From an uncultured Collinsella sp. (GTDB lineage: Bacteria; Actinomycetota; Coriobacteriia; Coriobacteriales; Coriobacteriaceae): a stretch of 21,985 bases of DNA. Under the pieces are notes generated by a model. That model had not been told where the DNA came from, did no database searches, and was given only the letters and a program-made list of their open reading frames with translations. Positions 1-6,694 of the stretch are shown one piece after another (position 1 is the stretch's first letter; each line of letters opens with the position of its first letter). The stretch is from positions 1-21,985 of the forward strand of contig UQWQ01000029.1 in assembly GCA_900544755.1 (NCBI GenBank), read 5' to 3'. Made by a program: the position numbers and the translations under genes.

Positions 1-39
1 ATGGACGTCCATCAGCGCCCCGCCCCTCTCTCAAAAACA

Positions 40-80
40 AAAACCACCACAAAGGCGTCTGTCCCCTTTGTGGTGGTTTT
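40..80 (-). terminator. Rho-independent terminator of the cytidylate kinase-like gene
   Basis: Perfect 16-bp inverted repeat: 40-55 pairs with 65-80 around a 9-nt loop. Read on the minus strand, the stem is followed by a T-rich tract (complement of the A-rich 33-43). It starts 6 bp after the stop codon at 87-89, so it is the transcription end of the gene at 87-710. Confidence 0.9.
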
Positions 81-86
81 GGTCGG

Positions 87-710
87 TTAGCCTTCGAGCT
101 GCGCCAGCTTGTAGCGGTAGGCAGCGGCGATAACGTCTTTGCAGCCTTCGCGCCCCAGCTTGGCGCGGTTGACGACGATATCCTTACCGCTCGTCATCTT
201 CCACTTGCCGGCGCTGTAGCGCTTATAGAACGCCTCGCGCGCCTTCTGCTGCTGTTTGACCAGCTTGGCGCCCTTCTTTTTGTTGAGGCCACGCTTCTTG
301 CGCACAATCTCGACGCGGTCCTCAAAGGGAGCGGTCACCAACACGGCAATGTGGTTGGGGTTGTTGCGAAGCAGGTAATCGGACAGACGACCTTCGATAA
401 TGCAGCTCTCGGTCTCACCCAGGTCCAAAATCACCTGGCTCATCTTTTGGAACAGCTTGTCCGAGTACGAACGGGCGTCGTAGCGGTCGGGCAAAAACGC
501 CATGTTCTCCACGGCCAGGCGCTCATCATAGGCGGCCATCTTATCGAGCGACTCGCCCGCGCGCAGCGACGCACGCACCAGCAGCTCGTTGTCGTACAGC
601 GGAATCCCCAACTCGTCGGCAAGCATGCGACCAATCTCGTGGCCCTCGGCGCCAAAGTCGCGCGCGATGGTAATGACCACAGGATTCTTCTTATTCTCCA
701 GATCGCTCAT
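87..710 (-). CDS. Cytidylate kinase-like family protein (P-loop NMP kinase-like)
   Basis: 207 aa. The N-terminus reads VITIARDFGAEGHEIGRML followed by LGIPLYDNELL, the pattern of the cytidylate kinase-like family (PF13189), a P-loop fold related to Cmk. The usual GSGG of the nucleotide loop is GAEG here and no P-loop lysine is visible, so nucleotide kinase activity is uncertain. An IIEGRLSDYLL stretch and a basic segment (VRKKRGLNKKKGAK) match the LID and substrate region of the family. The start is supported by AAAGGAA about 5 nt before the ATG at 710. It is followed by a strong terminator and separated from the upstream ABC importer by 170 bp holding a long imperfect palindrome, so it is probably its own unit. 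The substrate is unknown. Confidence 0.8.
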   Translation of the reverse strand: MSDLENKKNPVVITIARDFGAEGHEIGRMLADELGIPLYDNELLVRASLRAGESLDKMAAYDERLAVENMAFLPDRYDARSYSDKLFQKMSQVILDLGETESCIIEGRLSDYLLRNNPNHIAVLVTAPFEDRVEIVRKKRGLNKKKGAKLVKQQQKAREAFYKRYSAGKWKMTSGKDIVVNRAKLGREGCKDVIAAAYRYKLAQLEG

Positions 711-774
711 CGCGATTCCTTTCTAACAAATGAGAAAAAGGCTGTTTCCATTTCTCATTTTGCCCCTACCTCTG

Positions 775-880
775 TCCTGGTTTCCCAAGTGCGGCAGATT
801 GCCCCGAAAGAGGAGCGCCGCGTACTAAATGTACGCAAGCGACGATTGAGGGGCAAGGTGCCGTGCTTGGGGAAGCAGGA
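775..880. repeat. Long imperfect palindrome abutting a permease stop codon
   Basis: Arms 775-805 and 850-880 (31 nt each) pair at roughly 24 positions, with some further G-U pairs. The centre holds a perfect small hairpin, GCGTAC/GTACGC, around TAAAT (about 820-836). The outer arm ends exactly where the TAG stop of the permease (881-883) begins. There is no T-tract, so it is not a standard terminator. It looks like a REP or miniature-element type repeat, possibly acting as a 3'-end stabiliser. Its copy number elsewhere in the genome cannot be seen from here. Confidence 0.6.
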
Positions 881-1519
881 CTATGCGGCTACGATGCGGC
901 GTTGATAGGCTCTCACCAGCAGCGAGATACCAAAGTTGAGCACAAAGTACATCGCAAACACCAGACCGTAGAGCATAAGCACCTGCGACAGATCGATCGC
1001 GTGGGCCATCACGACGTTTGCCGTGTACATGAGTTCGGCCACGTTAATGCCCGAAAGATACGAGCTGTCCTTGATGACGGTCGTGCACTGGCTAAACAGC
1101 GCCGGGATGATTGTCTTAAACGTCTGCGGCAGAATGATGTAGCGCATGGTGGCAAAGAAGCCAAAGCCCTGGCTCTGCGCCGCCTCAAACTGGCCGCGCG
1201 GAATCGAGTTGAGGCCGCCGCGCACAATCTCGGCCATAACAGCGCTGGTAAACAGCGTAAAGGCGATGGTCGAAATCACAATGTCCAAACCCTGCACCGT
1301 AAAGTAGATAAACAGGATCCACAGCAGGTTCGGCGTGCAGCGGAACAGCTCGATATAGGCGCTCACCAAAATACGGAACGGGCGGGGCGCATAGCTTTTA
1401 ACAAGCGCCAGCACCGTGCCAAAGATGAGCGAGAAAAAGATCGACAGCGCCGAGATCTCGATGGTTTTAACAAAGCCGCCCCAAATGTAGAGCAGGTTGG
1501 TCGCGTTGAAGATTTCCAT
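881..1519 (-). CDS. Amino acid ABC transporter permease (second permease of the operon)
   Basis: 212 aa integral membrane protein of the HisM/GlnP type (polar amino acid uptake family). It has an N-terminal membrane segment (TIEISALSIFFSLIFGTVLALV), then IELFRCTPNLLWILF, and the EAA loop that docks on the ATPase (GQFEAAQSQGFGFFATMRYIILPQ). It partners with the permease at 1523-2269 to form a heterodimeric channel in the inner membrane. The ATG at 1519 is preceded by GGAGG 8 nt upstream, lying inside the end of the previous gene, and the intergenic gap is only 3 bp, so the two are translationally linked. This is the last gene of the importer operon. The amino acid transported cannot be told from sequence alone. 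Confidence 0.92.
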   Translation of the reverse strand: MEIFNATNLLYIWGGFVKTIEISALSIFFSLIFGTVLALVKSYAPRPFRILVSAYIELFRCTPNLLWILFIYFTVQGLDIVISTIAFTLFTSAVMAEIVRGGLNSIPRGQFEAAQSQGFGFFATMRYIILPQTFKTIIPALFSQCTTVIKDSSYLSGINVAELMYTANVVMAHAIDLSQVLMLYGLVFAMYFVLNFGISLLVRAYQRRIVAA

Positions 1520-1522
1520 GCG

Positions 1523-2269
1523 CTAGGCCTCCTCTACGTTGTCGAGCCCCAGCTCGGCGAGGCTCACGCCGCGCGGACGCTCCTTGGAGCGGCGCTCGAG
1601 CCACTGCACCAGCATGGCGAGCGGAAAGCAGATGATGAAGTACATAAGGCAGCAGACGATGTATCCCTGCAGGTAACCGTACAGACTCACAAAGTTGTCA
1701 GAACGATACATAAGGTCGCCGCCGGCCACGAGCGCCAGCACCGACGTGTTCTTGACCAGGTTGAGCGCCTGGTTACACAGCGGCGGCAGAATGATCTTGA
1801 ATGTCTGGGGCAGCACGATGTACCAGTATGCCTGCGCACGGGTGAAGCCCTGGCTCTGGGCCGCCTCCATCTGACCGCGCGGAACCGCCTCGATACCGGT
1901 GCGGATGACCTCCGAAATGTAGGCCGCGTGATACAGACCCACACCCAAGAAGCCCAGCACGAACGGCGCGATGCGCACCGGCTGGTCGGCACCGGTTATG
2001 GCCTGCAAAAACTGCGGACCGGCCATGTACATAAAGAGCACCTGAACGGGCAACGGGGTGTTCTGGTAAAACTCCACGTACACGCGGCTTATGGCGCGCA
2101 GCACGCGCGAACGGGTGGTAGAGAACACACCCAGCAGCGTGCCCAGCACCAGCGACAGCAGCAAACCGGCAACGACCACCTGCAGCGTCACGCCAAAGCC
2201 CTCCCAGAAAGGCCCCATGTTTTGAAATGTCGTCGACCAACGGTCGGCGTCAAATAATCCTTCGAGCAT
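1523..2269 (-). CDS. Amino acid ABC transporter permease (first permease of the operon)
   Basis: 248 aa inner-membrane permease of the HisMQ family. Visible are FWEGFGVTLQVVVAGLLLSLVLG (first membrane helix), VEFYQNTPLPVQVLFMY, and the EAA motif GQMEAAQSQGFTRAQAYWYI, whose core is nearly the same as in its neighbour at 881-1519. The frame stays open to 2302, but the ATG at 2269 (MLEGLFDAD) has AAGGAAGG at good spacing. The longer form would overlap the binding-protein gene by 8 bp, so 2269 is chosen. The C-terminal tail is charged (ERRSKERPRG) and probably cytoplasmic. Together with the other permease, the ATPase and the lipoprotein it makes a complete importer. Confidence 0.92.
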   Translation of the reverse strand: MLEGLFDADRWSTTFQNMGPFWEGFGVTLQVVVAGLLLSLVLGTLLGVFSTTRSRVLRAISRVYVEFYQNTPLPVQVLFMYMAGPQFLQAITGADQPVRIAPFVLGFLGVGLYHAAYISEVIRTGIEAVPRGQMEAAQSQGFTRAQAYWYIVLPQTFKIILPPLCNQALNLVKNTSVLALVAGGDLMYRSDNFVSLYGYLQGYIVCCLMYFIICFPLAMLVQWLERRSKERPRGVSLAELGLDNVEEA

Positions 2270-2294
2270 TTGATTCCTTCCTTGGACGATGCGC

Positions 2295-3170
2295 CTATAC
2301 AAGACCCCAGGTCTTGACCTCTTGGTCGAGCCAGCCGTCGGCCAGACGATCGCAAATCACCTGATCGACCACGGCCGAAAGGTCGCAGCCCTTCTTGGTC
2401 GCCACGCCGTAGCCCTGCTCGCCAAACTTGACCTCGGGCTGCAACAGCTCAACGGTCTCGTTCATGTAACCGGCCAGCGTGGAGCGGTCCATGGCAAAGA
2501 CGTCGATATTGCCGGCGTCGAGCGAGCTCTTGATGATGGGGTAGCCGCTAAAGGCCCTAAACTCGGGCTTGCAGCTAAAGCCGTTGTCCTTGATCATCTG
2601 CTCGATCAGGCCCTGCGTGGTGGCACCCTGGCTCACGCCGATGACCTTGCCGTCCAGGTCCTCAATCGAGGTAAAGCCCGAACGCTTCTTGACCATGAGT
2701 CCCACGTAGTCGGTGCGGTACGGCGTCGAGAAATCCCAGCTCTTCTTGCGCTCGTCGGTGATGGTGTAGGTCGCTGCGACCACGTCGAGTTGGCCGTTAT
2801 CGATCAGCGGGCCGCGTGTCTTGGGCGTTACGTCGGTAAACTCGACAAGCTCCTGGGCACGGGCTTCCTTGTAGCTCACGCCAAAGACGGCAGCGGCGAT
2901 CTGGTAGCACAAATCGACTTCCATGCCCTCAAAGCGGCCCTTGGCGGTGTCGTAATAGCCATAGCCGGGAACGTCCTTCTTGACGCCGGCATTCAGATGA
3001 CCACGCGACTTAATGGCCGCAAGCTTGGACCCCTTGTCGGAGCCCTCGCCGCTGGTAGAGTTACCGCAACCGGTGAGCACGGTCCCCGTCAGCGCGAGCA
3101 TGCCGGCGCCCGCCAGCTGCAAAAAGTGACGGCGCGATACAGCCGCCCTCGTCATATCCGTCATGTCCAT
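2295..3170 (-). CDS. Amino acid ABC transporter substrate-binding lipoprotein (Tat-type signal)
   Basis: About 291 aa. The N-terminus carries a twin-arginine motif (SRRHFLQL) followed by a hydrophobic stretch and the lipobox LTGC, so the protein is predicted to be exported folded by Tat and lipid-anchored at that Cys, followed by a Ser/Gly linker. The mature part is a family 3 solute-binding protein (SBP_bac_3): GHLNAGVKKDVPGYGYYD, FEGMEVDLCYQIAAAVFG, VVAATYTITDERKKSWDFS and DRLADGWL-type C-terminal segments are typical for polar amino acid binding. The open frame begins with GTG at 3173; the ATG at 3170 is equally plausible and neither has a strong Shine-Dalgarno. It lies 8 bp after the ATPase gene. 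The ligand is not determined; glutamate, aspartate, glutamine or cystine are candidates. Confidence 0.92.
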   Translation of the reverse strand: MDMTDMTRAAVSRRHFLQLAGAGMLALTGTVLTGCGNSTSGEGSDKGSKLAAIKSRGHLNAGVKKDVPGYGYYDTAKGRFEGMEVDLCYQIAAAVFGVSYKEARAQELVEFTDVTPKTRGPLIDNGQLDVVAATYTITDERKKSWDFSTPYRTDYVGLMVKKRSGFTSIEDLDGKVIGVSQGATTQGLIEQMIKDNGFSCKPEFRAFSGYPIIKSSLDAGNIDVFAMDRSTLAGYMNETVELLQPEVKFGEQGYGVATKKGCDLSAVVDQVICDRLADGWLDQEVKTWGLV

Positions 3171-3178
3171 CACCGCGC

Positions 3179-3910
3179 CTAGTGCAGAATCTTGGACAGG
3201 AACTCGCGGCAGCGCGGGTTCTCGGGGTTATCGAAGAAGTGCTCGGGCGTGCCCTCCTCCAGGATGCGGCCGTCCTCCATAAAGATGACGCGGTCGGCCA
3301 CCTGGCGCGCAAAGCCCATCTCGTGCGTCACGCAGATCATGGTGATATCCTCCTGCGCAAGCTCAATCATAACGTCCAAGACTTCCTGGACCATCTCGGG
3401 GTCGAGCGCCGAGGTCGGTTCGTCAAACAGGATGATGGGCTGCTTGGTGCACAGGGCACGGGCGATGGCGATGCGCTGCTGCTGACCGCCCGAGAGGTTC
3501 TGCGGATACTCGCCGGCCTTATGCGCCATGCCGACGCGCTTGAGCGCGGCGATGGCGATCCCGGTCGCCTCCTCCTTGCTCTTCTTTTGCAGCTTGATGG
3601 GCGCGAGCGTCAGGTTACCGAGCACCGTCATGTTGGGATACAGGTTGAACTGCTGAAACACCATGGAGCTATACTTGCGAGCCATCTCCAGGTGGTTCTT
3701 TTTGGTGAGCGGCGTACCGTCGATGACGACCTCGCCCGATGTGGGCTCCTCAAGATAATCGACGCAGCGGATGAGCGTCGACTTTCCCGAGCCGGAAGGC
3801 CCGATCATTACGAGCTTCTCGCCGCGCTTGACGGTGAGGTTGATATCTTTGAGCACATGCAGGTCGCCAAAGTACTTGTTGAGATGCTTGATCTCGATCA
3901 TGTCTGCCAT
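3179..3910 (-). CDS. Amino acid ABC transporter ATP-binding protein (GlnQ-type)
   Basis: 243 aa cytoplasmic ATPase that drives the importer. All motifs are intact: Walker A GPSGSGKST (residues 37-45), Q-loop VFQQFNLYPNMTV, signature LSGGQQQR, Walker B IILFDEPTSALD and H-loop CVTHEMG. The length and the signature are standard for the PAAT/GlnQ family. The ATG at 3910 has GGGAAGGGA upstream; a second ATG at codon 4 is possible. It is the first gene of the four-gene operon (ATPase, binding protein, permease, permease). A putative -10 lies 36 bp upstream of the start. Confidence 0.95.
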   Translation of the reverse strand: MADMIEIKHLNKYFGDLHVLKDINLTVKRGEKLVMIGPSGSGKSTLIRCVDYLEEPTSGEVVIDGTPLTKKNHLEMARKYSSMVFQQFNLYPNMTVLGNLTLAPIKLQKKSKEEATGIAIAALKRVGMAHKAGEYPQNLSGGQQQRIAIARALCTKQPIILFDEPTSALDPEMVQEVLDVMIELAQEDITMICVTHEMGFARQVADRVIFMEDGRILEEGTPEHFFDNPENPRCREFLSKILH

Positions 3911-3945
3911 GAATGTCCCTTCCCTGCGTTTACACGAGTTGAACT

Positions 3946-3951
3946 ATTGTA
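3946..3951 (-). promoter_or_regulatory. Putative -10 box of the amino-acid importer operon
   Basis: On the minus strand the hexamer is TACAAT, 36 bp before the ATPase start. No good -35 is present at 17 nt (CTGCGG), so it would be a weak or activator-dependent promoter. Confidence 0.4.
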
Positions 3952-4014
3952 CGGAAAGAACCACATTTCCGCAGTCCACACTGCGCCCCCGTAAAGAACC
4001 CGCAATCTTCCACC

Positions 4015-4082
4015 CACTCATTGGGGACGGACTTAAATGAGTACCCCCGTGGCTACTCATTTAAGTCCGTCCCCAATGAGTG
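4015..4082. repeat. Perfect 29-bp palindrome with 10-nt loop (GGGGAC family)
   Basis: Arm 4015-4043 is the exact reverse complement of 4054-4082; the loop 4044-4053 is CCCCCGTGGC. The arms contain TTGGGGACGGACTTAAATGA. No T-tract follows on either strand. A perfect 29-bp stem in non-coding DNA implies recent origin or active maintenance, as for REP elements mobilised by REP-associated tyrosine transposases (RAYT). Related GGGAC/GTCCC motifs occur in three other gaps of this window. Confidence 0.85.
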
Positions 4083-4112
4083 CAACCGCCCTTGTTGAGC
4101 ATAAGTCAGCGA

Positions 4113-4211
4113 AAACCCGTACACGCGAGCAAGGTGACGTGAAATGAAAGGGCGCAGACCTTATGGTCGCGCCCTTGAAATTGAACGTCAGATTGCCGTG
4201 TGTACGGGTTT
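4113..4211. repeat. Outer inverted repeat enclosing a terminator hairpin
   Basis: Arm 4113-4124 (AAACCCGTACAC) is the exact reverse complement of 4200-4211. The two arms enclose the hairpin at 4148-4176, so the 99-nt segment can fold into a nested stem. Nothing else is seen in this part of the 345-bp gap between the ABC operon and the yqeY-like gene. Confidence 0.6.
4148..4176 (-). terminator. Terminator-like hairpin downstream of the YqeY-like gene
   Basis: 4148-4155 (AAGGGCGC) pairs with 4169-4176, and GACC 4157-4160 pairs with GGTC 4165-4168 around TTAT, with A4156 bulged. On the minus strand the stem is followed by CCCTTTCATTT, a weak T-tract. Orientation and place fit the 3' end of the foldase-YqeY unit, about 80 bp after its stop. 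Confidence 0.5.
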
Positions 4212-4224
4212 GCAGCGTCGAGCC

Positions 4225-4252
4225 GTTACGCGGTTTGGTAAAACCGCGTAAC
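4225..4252. other. Perfect 12-bp hairpin 3 bp after the YqeY-like stop codon
   Basis: 4225-4236 (GTTACGCGGTTT) pairs perfectly with 4241-4252 around the tetraloop GGTA. It lies 3 bp beyond the TAA at 4256-4258. There is no T-tract on the minus strand, so it may protect the mRNA 3' end or be a repeat element rather than a terminator. Confidence 0.6.
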
Positions 4253-4255
4253 AAA

Positions 4256-4699
4256 TTACGCCAATTTCGCTCCGACGATCTTTGCCGCCGCAGGCTTGTC
4301 GAAGTTGCCGCCGGTGGCCTTACCCAGAGCGCCCATGACCTGGCCCATCTGCTTCTTGGACGTGGCACCCAGCTCGGCGATAACCTGCTCGATCAGGACC
4401 CCGAGCTCCTCGCCCGAAACCTGCGCGGGCAGCAGGCTCTCCAGAATCTTGACCTGCTCGGTCAGGTTATCGGTACGCTCTTGGTCGGTGCCGGCCTTGA
4501 TGGACATCTCCAGCGTCTCGCTCGTCTGCTTAATCAGACGCTTGATCATGCTGTTGACGTCTTCCTCGGTCACATCGCGACGCTCGTTGACCTCGATGTT
4601 CTTCACTTCGGCCTTAACCTGGCGAATGATAGACAGGCGAACCTTGTCCTTGGCCTTCATGGCCGCAATCATTTCCTTCTGCAGCTCTTCGTTGGTCAT
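4256..4699 (-). CDS. GatB/YqeY domain-containing protein
   Basis: 147 aa, the usual size of the YqeY family, small proteins sharing the helical C-terminal domain of the GatB amidotransferase subunit. Typical features are the N-terminal LQKEMIAAMKAKDKVRLSIIRQV, the central SMIKRLIKQTSETLEM, the LLPAQVSGEEL linker, and the C-terminal QMGQVMGALGKATGGNFDKPAAAKIV. The family's role is not settled; tRNA or amidotransferase-linked functions are suggested by homology only. A TTG two codons earlier (4705) is possible, but AGGAGG sits only 2 nt from it and 8 nt from the ATG at 4699, which decides the start. It lies 54 bp after the foldase gene and is probably cotranscribed with it. Confidence 0.92.
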   Translation of the reverse strand: MTNEELQKEMIAAMKAKDKVRLSIIRQVKAEVKNIEVNERRDVTEEDVNSMIKRLIKQTSETLEMSIKAGTDQERTDNLTEQVKILESLLPAQVSGEELGVLIEQVIAELGATSKKQMGQVMGALGKATGGNFDKPAAAKIVGAKLA

Positions 4700-4753
4700 C
4701 TGCAAATCCTCCTCAATAGCGTGGGCGGCACTCGCACGAGCACCGTCCCATGA

Positions 4754-5974
4754 TTACTCAGTCGTCGACGAATCGTCGGTCGAGCTCTTGGTAACGCCCT
4801 TCAGGCTCACGTTGTAGGGCACATCCTTGGGCATGGGGTTGACGGTGATGTCGGCGTCCTTCTTGTACTGCTCCAGCCACTCGCTGTACGCAGTGCTCTC
4901 TGCCTGCGTCTTCACCACGTTGGAAACGTACTTTTTGATGGCCTTGGGCACCTGGTTGATGTCATCAACCTGATTATCGACATGGAAGTAGTCGGTGCAC
5001 TTGATGATGTGGTAGCCGTACGTCGACTCGACCACGTCGCTCACATCGCCCTTGTTGAGCCCGTCGAGCGCCGTCTGGTAGCTGTCGACGAAGGTGGTGA
5101 GCTTATCCCAACCCACATCGCCCTTCTTCTCCTTGGAGCCGGTGTCGTCGGAATATTGCTCCACGGCGTCCTCAAAGCTCAGCTCGCCGGAGTTGATCTT
5201 CTCCAGGCACTCCTGCGCCTTGGCTTTGGCGGCGGCCTTGTCCTCGTCAGATGCGTCGGAATCAACCATAATCAGGATGTTCGACGAGCGGCGGGCATCG
5301 TTGTAGTTAGACAGGTTCTCGTTGATGTAATCGACGATCTCGCTGTCCTTGGGCTTGCTGGTGGGCGCCACGGCGTCCTTAAGCTTTTGCTGTGCCAGGT
5401 TCTCCTTGAGCGAGTCCTTGTAGGTGTCCTCGGTATAGCCGTAGGTCTTAAGGGTCTTCTTAAAGGCCTTGGCACCGCCCGCGCTCTTGCACGCGTCCTT
5501 CCAGGCCTTCTCGACTTCCTCGTCCGACACCGTCACACCGTTTTCCTTCTGCGCCTGCTGAAGCAGAATCTGCTGCGTGTAGGAATCGATGAGCTGCTTG
5601 CGGTACTTTTTGGGCGTGAGGTCGTTGTCGACCAGATACTGCGCCCAGTCCTTGTCCTTGGTGTAACCGTAGGACGTGCGCATGCTCATGATCTGCTTGG
5701 TCACGGTGTCCTCGGTGAGGTTGGTGCCGTTGATGGTGGCGGCGACGCCGCCGGTAAGCTTGTAGCTCGAGGTATCCTCCGCCTGCGACATGAGACCGGA
5801 GCACGCCATGGCCGAGACGGAAAGCAGCATTGCCAGCACGCCGATAACCACCAGGACGATCTTGACGGTCTTGGACACATAGGTCTTGCGCTGCTTCTTA
5901 CGAGAGCTGGAGGCAGCGCGAGCCTGTTGCTCGGGCGTCGGCGCGACCTCGGGGTTCTTTTTCTTGTTTGCCAT
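4754..5974 (-). CDS. Membrane-anchored peptidylprolyl isomerase (SurA/PrsA-like, parvulin domain)
   Basis: 406 aa. Residues 1-38 are basic and Ala/Gln rich (cytoplasmic), followed by one membrane segment at about 37-58 (VKIVLVVIGVLAMLLSVSAM). A Cys at 58 follows, but AMAC is a poor lipobox, so the anchor could be a transmembrane helix or lipid. Residues about 75-200 resemble the SurA_N chaperone region (INGTNLTEDTVTKQIM, YRKQLIDSYTQQILL). Residues about 228-335 form the parvulin domain, with FEDAVEQYSDD, KKGDVGWDKLTTFVDSY and the STYGYHIIK end. The C-terminus is acidic and Ser/Thr rich. It likely helps fold exported proteins outside the membrane. The ATG at 5974 has an AAAGGCC Shine-Dalgarno. 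It is the first gene of a probable two-gene unit with the YqeY-like gene. Confidence 0.9.
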   Translation of the reverse strand: MANKKKNPEVAPTPEQQARAASSSRKKQRKTYVSKTVKIVLVVIGVLAMLLSVSAMACSGLMSQAEDTSSYKLTGGVAATINGTNLTEDTVTKQIMSMRTSYGYTKDKDWAQYLVDNDLTPKKYRKQLIDSYTQQILLQQAQKENGVTVSDEEVEKAWKDACKSAGGAKAFKKTLKTYGYTEDTYKDSLKENLAQQKLKDAVAPTSKPKDSEIVDYINENLSNYNDARRSSNILIMVDSDASDEDKAAAKAKAQECLEKINSGELSFEDAVEQYSDDTGSKEKKGDVGWDKLTTFVDSYQTALDGLNKGDVSDVVESTYGYHIIKCTDYFHVDNQVDDINQVPKAIKKYVSNVVKTQAESTAYSEWLEQYKKDADITVNPMPKDVPYNVSLKGVTKSSTDDSSTTE

Positions 5975-6050
5975 GTTTGGCCTTTCACATCACGAATCGA
6001 ACAAACGCCATTGTGTCACAACGCGGCCCCCGCGACACACCTGGTGCATG

Positions 6051-6159
6051 GGGGACAGGTTAATCTGCACCATTTTGGTGCAAAGGGGACAGCTCTGGCA
6101 GCTGGCAGTTAGGGACGTTCCTTTTCTGCCGGCAGTTAGGGACAGTCCCCAAGTGCCGG
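6051..6159. repeat. Cluster of GGGGAC-type repeats and hairpins between PTS EIIA and the foldase
   Basis: Contains GGGGACAG at 6051-6058 and again at 6085-6092, flanking a perfect 7-bp hairpin TGCACCA/TGGTGCA (6066-6082). A direct repeat GGCAGTTAGGGAC follows at 6104-6116 and 6131-6143. The second copy forms an imperfect 15-bp palindrome up to 6160 (GCCGGCA arms with GTCCC/GGGAC inside). The last palindrome starts 1-2 bp after the TAG stop of the EIIA gene (6162-6164). This is the same motif family as at 4015-4082 and is probably REP-like. The remaining bases of this 187-bp gap hold the foldase leader. Confidence 0.65.
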
Positions 6160-6161
6160 CC

Positions 6162-6629
6162 CTAAAAGTGACGGCGGATGGCATCGACCATGCCTTGGCT
6201 TGTGGTCTGGCCAAGTACATCGGCTGCGGCGTCGGCATCCATAAAGATATTCATAAGCGATTGCAGGGCCTCGACCTGGCCGCCCGGCTCGGCGATGCCC
6301 AGATTGATGATGATCTGCGCCGGCACGGGGGAACCCATGCCCGCCATAGCATTAAACGTCACGGGCGCCGCGGGCTTCACCACCGCGATATAGGGCTTAG
6401 CCACAAACCCCGGATCGGTGTGCGGGATGGCGATGTTTGCCGCCGGCATGGCAAGACCCGTGGGATAGGCATCCTCGCGCGTGCGGACGGCATCGAGCCA
6501 ACCGGGCGCAATGTAGCCGCGAGGCGCAAGCTCGTCCTCGAGCCGCGCAAACATCTCATCCGGCGTCGCGCACTCCCAATCAAAAAACACCAGCTCGGGC
6601 GAGAATAGCATCTCGGCGTTATCCGCCAT
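6162..6629 (-). CDS. Lone PTS sugar transporter subunit IIA (fructose/galactitol-type EIIA)
   Basis: 155 aa cytoplasmic phosphocarrier domain of the PTS_EIIA_2 fold. The phosphorylation site is His70 in ANIAIPHTDP, preceded by REDAYPTGLAMP, the pattern of GatA-like EIIA. NLGIAEPGGQVEALQSLM and the C-terminal helix also match. No EIIB, EIIC, HPr or EI gene is in the window, so it either serves a PTS encoded elsewhere or is regulatory. The frame stays open to 6743, but the ATG at 6629 has GGAGG 5 nt upstream and avoids overlapping the toxin gene that ends at 6695, so it is chosen. It lies 65 bp downstream of the toxin-antitoxin pair and may be read from the same promoter. Confidence 0.88.
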   Translation of the reverse strand: MADNAEMLFSPELVFFDWECATPDEMFARLEDELAPRGYIAPGWLDAVRTREDAYPTGLAMPAANIAIPHTDPGFVAKPYIAVVKPAAPVTFNAMAGMGSPVPAQIIINLGIAEPGGQVEALQSLMNIFMDADAAADVLGQTTSQGMVDAIRRHF

Positions 6630-6694
6630 ACCGTCCTCCAAAGTTGCATGAGGTTCACAATGCCCCATATGATAACGAAACGAGGCAGGCAAGG

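Noticed and set aside
863..2257. 464-codon open frame on the plus strand
   Set aside because: It lies antisense to two clear permeases and its translation is rich in His, Arg and Gln without family features. It is a by-product of GC-rich codon bias.
2270..2302. Upstream start for the first permease
   Set aside because: No Shine-Dalgarno, and it would overlap the binding-protein gene; the ATG at 2269 has AAGGAAGG.
4700..4705. TTG starts two codons upstream of yqeY-like, toxin and purE starts
   Set aside because: In yqeY-like and purE the AGGAGG would be only 2 nt from the TTG; in the toxin the ATGA overlap favours the ATG.
6051..6159. CRISPR-like array
   Set aside because: Only two short direct repeats of each kind with no regular spacers and no cas genes; better explained as REP-like palindromes.
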